In this document: positions 59,456-64,000 of the stretch, in pieces
Layout of the letters: every line of letters begins with the position of its first letter
Numbering within the stretch: the first letter of the stretch is position 1
NCBI GenBank assembly: GCA_029688905.1
Contig: JARULB010000001.1
Span: 1 to 64,000, forward strand
Length of the DNA: 64,000 bases
Direction: 5' to 3'
Source of the DNA: Balneolales bacterium ANBcel1
Lineage (GTDB): Bacteria > Bacteroidota > Rhodothermia > Balneolales > Natronogracilivirgulaceae
Notes under the pieces: model-generated
Seen by the model: the letters and a program-made list of their open reading frames with translations, nothing else
Told to the model about the DNA's origin: nothing
Database searches by the model: none
Translations under genes and position numbers: made by a program

Positions 59456-61567
59456 TTATCGCGGTCCCGGTTCCGCGAAACGGGCCATCCAGCTTCTTAC
59501 CTCATCATACCATTTCAGGGAGTTGTTCGGCTTGAGGATCCAGTGGTTTTCGTCCGGGTAATAGATCAGTCGGGATTCAATTCCTTTGTGCTGAAGTGTG
59601 CGGAACAGTTCAAAAGCCTGACCCACAGGAACCCGGTAATCCAGCTGCCCGTGAATGATCAGGGCCGGAGTTTCAAAGTTTTCAGCAAAGTAGTGCGGCG
59701 ATATCTGCTCGTAAATATCGTGTTCCCAGTAATCGCCGAAGCGGGTGGTATGCACTGCGAAGTCGGCAGCCAGCTGGGAGTACATGTTATATACGGGCGC
59801 GTGGATGAGCAGCGTGTTGAACGGATGCTCTTTTCCAAGCAGGATGCTGGAGAGATATCCACCGTAACTGCCACCCCCCGCAACCATGCGATCGGCATCA
59901 ATCCAGGGTTGATCGGCAAACCACTCTGCGGCTTTTCTGGTATCGGCATAGGGCTTGGTAATCCAGTCGGGATTGATGGCATCGGCAAAATCCTGTCCGA
60001 AGCCGGAAGAACCGTGGAAGTTGTGCCATGCGGTGACATAGCCCCAGGAAGCGAAGGTCTGGGCATTCCAGCGAAAGTGGAATCCGTCGGGTATGGCGCT
60101 GTGCGGACCGCCGTGAATCAGCAGAAAGAGCGGATACTCCTTGCTTTCATCGAATCCCGGAGGATAATGGACCCACATCTGGATTTCGGCACCGCCATAG
60201 CCCTCGTAGGTAACCGATTCGTATGTACCAAGTTCCACCTTATCCAGGATGTCGTCATTGCGTGTATCCAGCCGGGTGACACGGCCACCGGACGGATCCA
60301 CAAGTACCAGCCGGTTGGGATAGAGAAAACTCTGGTTCAAGGCGGCAAGTGTGCCGTTTCCGGCAACGGACAGGGAAGAATAGCTCGTCTGGCCGGTAAC
60401 AGGCGCGGGGGCGCCGGTAGAAGCATCAATCCGGTAGATACGATAGGTTCCGGCATCGTCGATGGCACCATACAGGGCGGAGCCGTCCGGGGCCCATACC
60501 AGTCCGTCGGCCGAGCGATCCCAGTCGCCGGTCAGTTCACGATGCTCCTCACCGGCCACATCATACAGGACGAGGCGCCGCGTATCGGCGTAAAAACCCT
60601 TGATCTGCTGCCGGTTGTAGGCGATTTGGGAGCCATCCGGACTAAAAAGCGGGTTGCTGTCGCCCGCGTCGTTATCAACGGTTATGTTGACGGCTTCATC
60701 GCTTCCGGGCCCCATCAGATAGATATCCATTTTGGGATCGGTATCGTCGTGATTGGTGTCGCTGACAAATGCCACCAGGGATTCATCAGGAGCAACATCA
60801 TAGCTTCCGGGACCCTGGGTCGAGCGCGGAAGCTCCCGGCCCGAAGTTCCGGTCACCGCTTCGATCTCATCCCGGCCGACCAGGGCCTGGTCGCCGGAAA
60901 CCCTGTTCATTCGAAGTGACAATTCAGACGCGGGAACCCGGTAGACATGTGCCTGGCGCTCTTCATCAAGCCAGTGATCCCAGTGGCTGAACGGAAGCTC
61001 ATTCCAGATGCGGGCAGAAACATGGGAATCGCGCTGAGAGGCGATCTCCTCTTCCATCTCGTCCCAGGTTTTGCCGTGCCAGACGCTGGTGATGAAATAT
61101 ATGTGATCGCCCACCCATTTGATCACATTGACACCGGTAGGCACATCGGTCACTCTGCGGGCTTCGCCGGGCTCGCCGATCGGCAGCACATAGACCTGCG
61201 ATGCGTTGTCATCATCGCGGCGAGTTACAAAGGCGATCATACTGCCGTCTGCGTTAAATGCAGGCTGACCATCAGCGGAGCCGTGCCGTGTCAGCGGCCG
61301 CTCAACGGAACCGTCCGAACCAAAAAGCCAGAGGTCTGTATGGCTTTTGTCGTCATCCAGGGTATAGCGGGTGACCGGTGCCACAACCCAGCGGCCGTCG
61401 GGCGAAATTTCCGGGGAACCGATGCGCTCCATTTTCCAGAGTACTTCGGCAGAAAGCAGTTTGCTGTTGCTGTCGTTTGCAAGGGCGACGGATTGTGTCG
61501 TAAACAATCCCTGCAACAGAAATATTAAAATCAGGAAAGCGAACAATGGTGATTGTCGGGAAATCAT
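59456..61567 (-). CDS. S9-family prolyl oligopeptidase-type peptidase, secreted
   Basis: A 703 aa serine peptidase. Signal peptide at residues 1-30 (FAFLILIFLLQGLFTTQSVA). A beta-propeller-like region (about 35-430) contains WD-like repeats such as SPEISPDGRWVVAPVTRY and SGDQALVGRDE. The alpha/beta hydrolase catalytic domain has the nucleophile in AGGGSYGGYLSSILLG, the Asp in IHGQLDYRVPVGQ and the His in YYPDENHWILKP. Normal for the S9 (dipeptidyl/acylaminoacyl-peptidase-like) family. Releases short peptides in the periplasm. Confidence 0.95.
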   Translation of the reverse strand: MISRQSPLFAFLILIFLLQGLFTTQSVALANDSNSKLLSAEVLWKMERIGSPEISPDGRWVVAPVTRYTLDDDKSHTDLWLFGSDGSVERPLTRHGSADGQPAFNADGSMIAFVTRRDDDNASQVYVLPIGEPGEARRVTDVPTGVNVIKWVGDHIYFITSVWHGKTWDEMEEEIASQRDSHVSARIWNELPFSHWDHWLDEERQAHVYRVPASELSLRMNRVSGDQALVGRDEIEAVTGTSGRELPRSTQGPGSYDVAPDESLVAFVSDTNHDDTDPKMDIYLMGPGSDEAVNITVDNDAGDSNPLFSPDGSQIAYNRQQIKGFYADTRRLVLYDVAGEEHRELTGDWDRSADGLVWAPDGSALYGAIDDAGTYRIYRIDASTGAPAPVTGQTSYSSLSVAGNGTLAALNQSFLYPNRLVLVDPSGGRVTRLDTRNDDILDKVELGTYESVTYEGYGGAEIQMWVHYPPGFDESKEYPLFLLIHGGPHSAIPDGFHFRWNAQTFASWGYVTAWHNFHGSSGFGQDFADAINPDWITKPYADTRKAAEWFADQPWIDADRMVAGGGSYGGYLSSILLGKEHPFNTLLIHAPVYNMYSQLAADFAVHTTRFGDYWEHDIYEQISPHYFAENFETPALIIHGQLDYRVPVGQAFELFRTLQHKGIESRLIYYPDENHWILKPNNSLKWYDEVRSWMARFAEPGPR

Positions 61568-61591
61568 ATTATCGATTGATGTGGTTGATAG

Positions 61592-62038
61592 TTAACGAAA
61601 AGTAAACCAGCGCAGGCATTTGTGGAATACATCCACCGGTTCGCAAAACATCATGGGACATCCGCGGGGGATAACGGTGATGCCTGCCTCCCGGGCCTGA
61701 CGGGCAGCTTCTTCATCATAACTGCCCTGACCGATGGAGCGATGAAACCAGATTCGGGAAACGCCCGCATCGCGGCATTGCCGAACCAGATCCGGGGCCT
61801 GATCCGGATGACACCCGATGACCAGGCCGTCGATACGCTCGGGAAGAGCGGAGATGTCCGGGTAACAGGTATCTCCCTCCACCTGCCCGGCATTGGGATT
61901 AATGGCATAAACCCGGTAACCTCTGTCGCGAAGCTTGCGGTAAATATAATTTGCGGCGGTATCCCCTTTTCGGGAGACTCCGGCAACTCCGATCGCTTCT
62001 CCCCCGAGAAAATCGGAAACGCTGTCTTCTGGTTTCAT
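61592..62038 (-). CDS. CoA-binding Rossmann-fold protein
   Basis: A 148 aa single-domain CoA_binding protein (succinyl-CoA synthetase-type Rossmann). Typical regions: IGVAGVSRKGDTAANYIYRK, VYAINPNAGQVEGDTCYPDI, LVIGCHPDQAPDLVRQC and VIPRGCPMMFCEPVDVFHKC. The short family (YccU-like) is widespread and of uncertain role. ATG 62038 begins just before the fold; the frame to 62191 adds a basic leader that looks noncoding. Follows the S9 peptidase gene by 24 bp on the complementary side, same strand. Confidence 0.88.
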   Translation of the reverse strand: MKPEDSVSDFLGGEAIGVAGVSRKGDTAANYIYRKLRDRGYRVYAINPNAGQVEGDTCYPDISALPERIDGLVIGCHPDQAPDLVRQCRDAGVSRIWFHRSIGQGSYDEEAARQAREAGITVIPRGCPMMFCEPVDVFHKCLRWFTFR

Positions 62039-62290
62039 CTTGTTCCGGATGCTTGTGTGATTCCATACCGGCCGGCATGGCCGGGCTATCGCGCAATCTA
62101 TCGCTTTTGGCAATAATACGTAAATAAAAAAACGGTTTCGGCGGCGCGGGCAGACCGGAACATATTCTGCGGGCATGGTGTTACTAGACAAGCGGCTGAA
62201 CGATTGTCAACCGATACGGAAGGTAACCCAGGATACGCTGAAATATGATTGTTATCCGATCGTCCCGTATCACCACACAAATTATCTCTC

Positions 62291-63484
62291 ATGAATCATC
62301 ACATGAAAAGCGCAGCTCACCTGTTAATCGCCTCAATGGCAATGTTGCTCGCAATATCCGCATGCAGCCCGTCCAATTCCAACGAATCCCTGAGCAACAC
62401 CGATGAAAGCGAAAGCTGGGTTGTCTCCAGCCAGTATACCGATATCAGGCTGACAAAGATTGCCGGCGGACTCGAACACCCCTGGTCGCTGGCTTTTCTG
62501 CCGGATGGCCGCATGCTGGTGACCGAACGCCCCGGACGGCTTAACATATTGGACAACGGTGAGATCACATCCGTTGACGGGCTTCCCGATATACATGCAA
62601 GGGGCCAGGGCGGACTCATGGAAGTTTCCCTGCATCCCGATTATGAATCCAACGGCTGGATCTATCTGACCTACTCCAGGCCCAATGACCAGGGTCAGAC
62701 CGCCACCGCATTGGCACGTGCCCGCCTGGATGGAAACAACCTGATCGACTCTGAGGATATCTTCATCCAGAACCGCTACTCGCAGCCCGGCCGACATTAC
62801 GGATCCAAGCTGGCATGGGACCATGACGGCAAACTGCTTATGAGTATCGGTGACCGTGGTTCCGAACCTCCCAGAGCCCAGGACCTGATGGATCATGCCG
62901 GTACCCTGCTCCGGCTTAATGACGACGGCACCGTCCCGCCGGATAATCCTTTTGTGGGAGATGACAGCGCCCTGGATGAAATATTTACATACGGCAACCG
63001 AAATATCCAGGGACTGATCGTCCATCCAGAAACCGGTGAAATCTGGGCCACCGAACATGGGCCGCGCGGCGGCGATGAACTCAACCTGCTGGAGGCGGGA
63101 AAGAATTACGGGTGGCCGACCGTCACGCTCGGACTCGACTACCGCACCCAGGAGGAGTTCCCGCATTCGGAAGCACGCCACAGCGTGGAAGGCATGACGG
63201 ACCCTGTTTACGAATTGCTGCCCACACACGCCCCCTCCGGACTCGCCCACATTTCCGGTGACCATTTCACAAGCCGCTGGGATGATAATCTGCTGGCCGG
63301 CGGCCTTCGCGCCGAACGGATCCGCAGGCTGGTTATCCAGGACTATGAAGTCATCCACGATGAAGAGCTGATCCTGCAGGAGATCGGACGCATCCGCGAT
63401 GTCCGTGTCGGGCCCGACGGCAATATCTATGTGCTCACCGACCACCCGGACGGAGGACTCTACCGGCTGGAACCCGGAAGCTGA
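62291..63484 (+). CDS. PQQ-type sugar dehydrogenase-like lipoprotein (YliI family)
   Basis: A 397 aa predicted lipoprotein (signal ending AISAC at about residue 25). The beta-propeller carries EHPWSLAFLPDGRMLVTERP, ARGQGGLMEVSLHPDYESNG, HYGSKLAWDHDGKLLMSIGD with the metal-site region, FTYGNRNIQGLIVHPETGEI and HGPRGGDELNLLEAGKNYGW, the family's hallmarks. Members oxidise aldose sugars with PQQ; cofactor use by this protein is not shown. Start ATG 62291 (or 62303). No PQQ synthesis genes here. Confidence 0.9.
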   Translation: MNHHMKSAAHLLIASMAMLLAISACSPSNSNESLSNTDESESWVVSSQYTDIRLTKIAGGLEHPWSLAFLPDGRMLVTERPGRLNILDNGEITSVDGLPDIHARGQGGLMEVSLHPDYESNGWIYLTYSRPNDQGQTATALARARLDGNNLIDSEDIFIQNRYSQPGRHYGSKLAWDHDGKLLMSIGDRGSEPPRAQDLMDHAGTLLRLNDDGTVPPDNPFVGDDSALDEIFTYGNRNIQGLIVHPETGEIWATEHGPRGGDELNLLEAGKNYGWPTVTLGLDYRTQEEFPHSEARHSVEGMTDPVYELLPTHAPSGLAHISGDHFTSRWDDNLLAGGLRAERIRRLVIQDYEVIHDEELILQEIGRIRDVRVGPDGNIYVLTDHPDGGLYRLEPGS

Positions 63485-63529
63485 CAGAAAGGCATCCAAA
63501 GTGAAATCTTGTCCGATAACGGCCATCGC

Positions 63530-63585
63530 ATAACCGGCGTGGCCAGCCGGTTATAATTGGGTGGAAACGTTCCACACGCCCAATT
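63530..63585. repeat. Two adjacent inverted repeats upstream of thioredoxin
   Basis: The first is a perfect nine-pair stem, ataaccggc/gccggttat with loop gtggcca (63530-63554). The second is aattggg/cccaatt with an inner tggaa/ttcca (63555-63585). They stand back to back between the sugar dehydrogenase stop and the thioredoxin start. Could be a terminator of the former or a regulatory element of the latter; no T run is evident. Confidence 0.8.
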
Positions 63586-63759
63586 GATACGTGGGTTAGT
63601 CACCGATACTCCCAGTGTACAGACATAATACCCGTTATCAAATTGAAACGGTATAAGACTTACCCGGTTTGCAATTTTTAATGAGCTTAACGGTTGGCTC
63701 CAGAAATGGAAGCAACCTGTGCCATCGGCAAAACAATGTTCCCATCCACCAAAACAGAT

Positions 63760-64000
63760 ATGGTTATGAGTCCGGATATCAAAGACAAACGGTTTTCTGA
63801 AGTGATCAGGGGCGAAACGCCGGTACTGGTCGATTTTTATGCCGACTGGTGCGCGCCTTGCCGGATGATGCCACCCATTCTCAAAGAGCTCAAGAAGAGG
63901 ATGGGCGATTCGCTCCACATCCTTAAAATCGACACCGAGAAGAATGCCGACCTGGCGATACGTTACCAGGTACGCGGAATTCCAACACTGCTCCTGTTCA
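63760..64000 (+). CDS. Thioredoxin, 5' part
   Basis: Disulfide reductase in the cytoplasm. The first residues are unremarkable; then come VLVDFYADWCAPCRMMPPIL with the WCxPC active site, ILKIDTEKNADLAIRYQVRG and IPTLLLF with the cis-Pro. The gene runs off the right edge. ATG at 63760 or 63766 are both in frame. No signal peptide. Preceded by a pair of inverted repeats. Confidence 0.93.
   Translation, partial: MVMSPDIKDKRFSEVIRGETPVLVDFYADWCAPCRMMPPILKELKKRMGDSLHILKIDTEKNADLAIRYQVRGIPTLLLF

Noticed and set aside
62333-63526. Antisense open frame opposite the sugar dehydrogenase
   Set aside because: No motif; the plus frame shows the beta-propeller repeats.
63460-63918. Minus-strand open frame overlapping thioredoxin
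   Set aside because: It crosses the inverted repeats and the clear WCAPC thioredoxin frame on the plus strand.

Overview
The window is a 64 kb piece of bacterial chromosome, most likely from the Balneolota/Rhodothermota branch near Bacteroidota. The clues are a type III glutamine synthetase, a menaquinone pathway (menA-menC-menE), the Bacteroidota-style ssb plus gldE-like pair, DUF2795 and amphi-Trp small proteins, many genes without a strong Shine-Dalgarno, and the general protein similarity. The assignment is inference; no 16S gene is present. Almost all of the DNA is housekeeping or envelope genes. I see no prophage, transposase, CRISPR array or rRNA.

Layout. 0-1.1 kb: 3' part of an MFS transporter, then a terminator. 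1.2-3.4 kb: glutamine synthetase III. 3.6-7.5 kb: menA, menC, menE in one direction. 7.6-12.2 kb (minus): purB, CNNM/CorC-type GldE-like protein, ssb, htpX. 12.4-16.9 kb: Tat-exported alkaline phosphatase, queG, a voltage-sensor-like membrane protein, a small beta-barrel protein. 17-21.5 kb (minus): ECF sigma factor, then tatA-gatA-M28 peptidase-prmA. 21.7-30.6 kb: DUF2795 protein, Omp85 barrel, cNMP-domain protein with rlmD, phytoene desaturase family protein, YfcE-type phosphodiesterase, GT2 glycosyltransferase, SPOR lipoprotein. 30.7-39.5 kb: gcvP, orphan PAS histidine kinase, TonB_C/parvulin-like lipoprotein, a large KaiC-like plus PEP-synthase-ATP-grasp protein. 39.8-44.4 kb: amphi-Trp protein, tRNA-Val(GAC), oxyR, a tandem 118-bp repeat array, MFS transporter, YgjV-like/GNAT fusion. 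44.4-54.2 kb: YtxH protein, fabF, msrB, an SDR-like protein, gltD, gltB. 54.6-58.8 kb: FkbM methyltransferase, FemAB/GNAT-like transferase, a dispersed copy of the 118-bp repeat, beta-barrel protein, GT4 glycosyltransferase. 58.9-64 kb: CBS protein, S9 peptidase, CoA-binding protein, PQQ-type sugar dehydrogenase lipoprotein, start of thioredoxin.

Functional threads. Nitrogen assimilation is represented at both ends by glutamine synthetase III and GltBD. Menaquinone synthesis has three of its steps. Redox defence has OxyR, MsrB and thioredoxin. Envelope work includes the Omp85 barrel, TatA, SPOR and TonB_C lipoproteins, and two glycosyltransferases.

The most interesting signal is not a protein. 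It is a noncoding element of about 90-118 bp, present as three near-identical tandem copies between oxyR and the MFS gene (41860-42213) and once more, about 14 kb away on the opposite strand, at 56741-56830. All four copies keep two interleaved complementary arm pairs. The changes in the distant copy preserve pairing as G-U, which suggests a structured RNA or a mobile palindromic element. The second most interesting item is the protein at 36912-39461, a P-loop-less KaiC-like domain joined to a PEP-synthase-type ATP-binding domain without the phosphohistidine domain.
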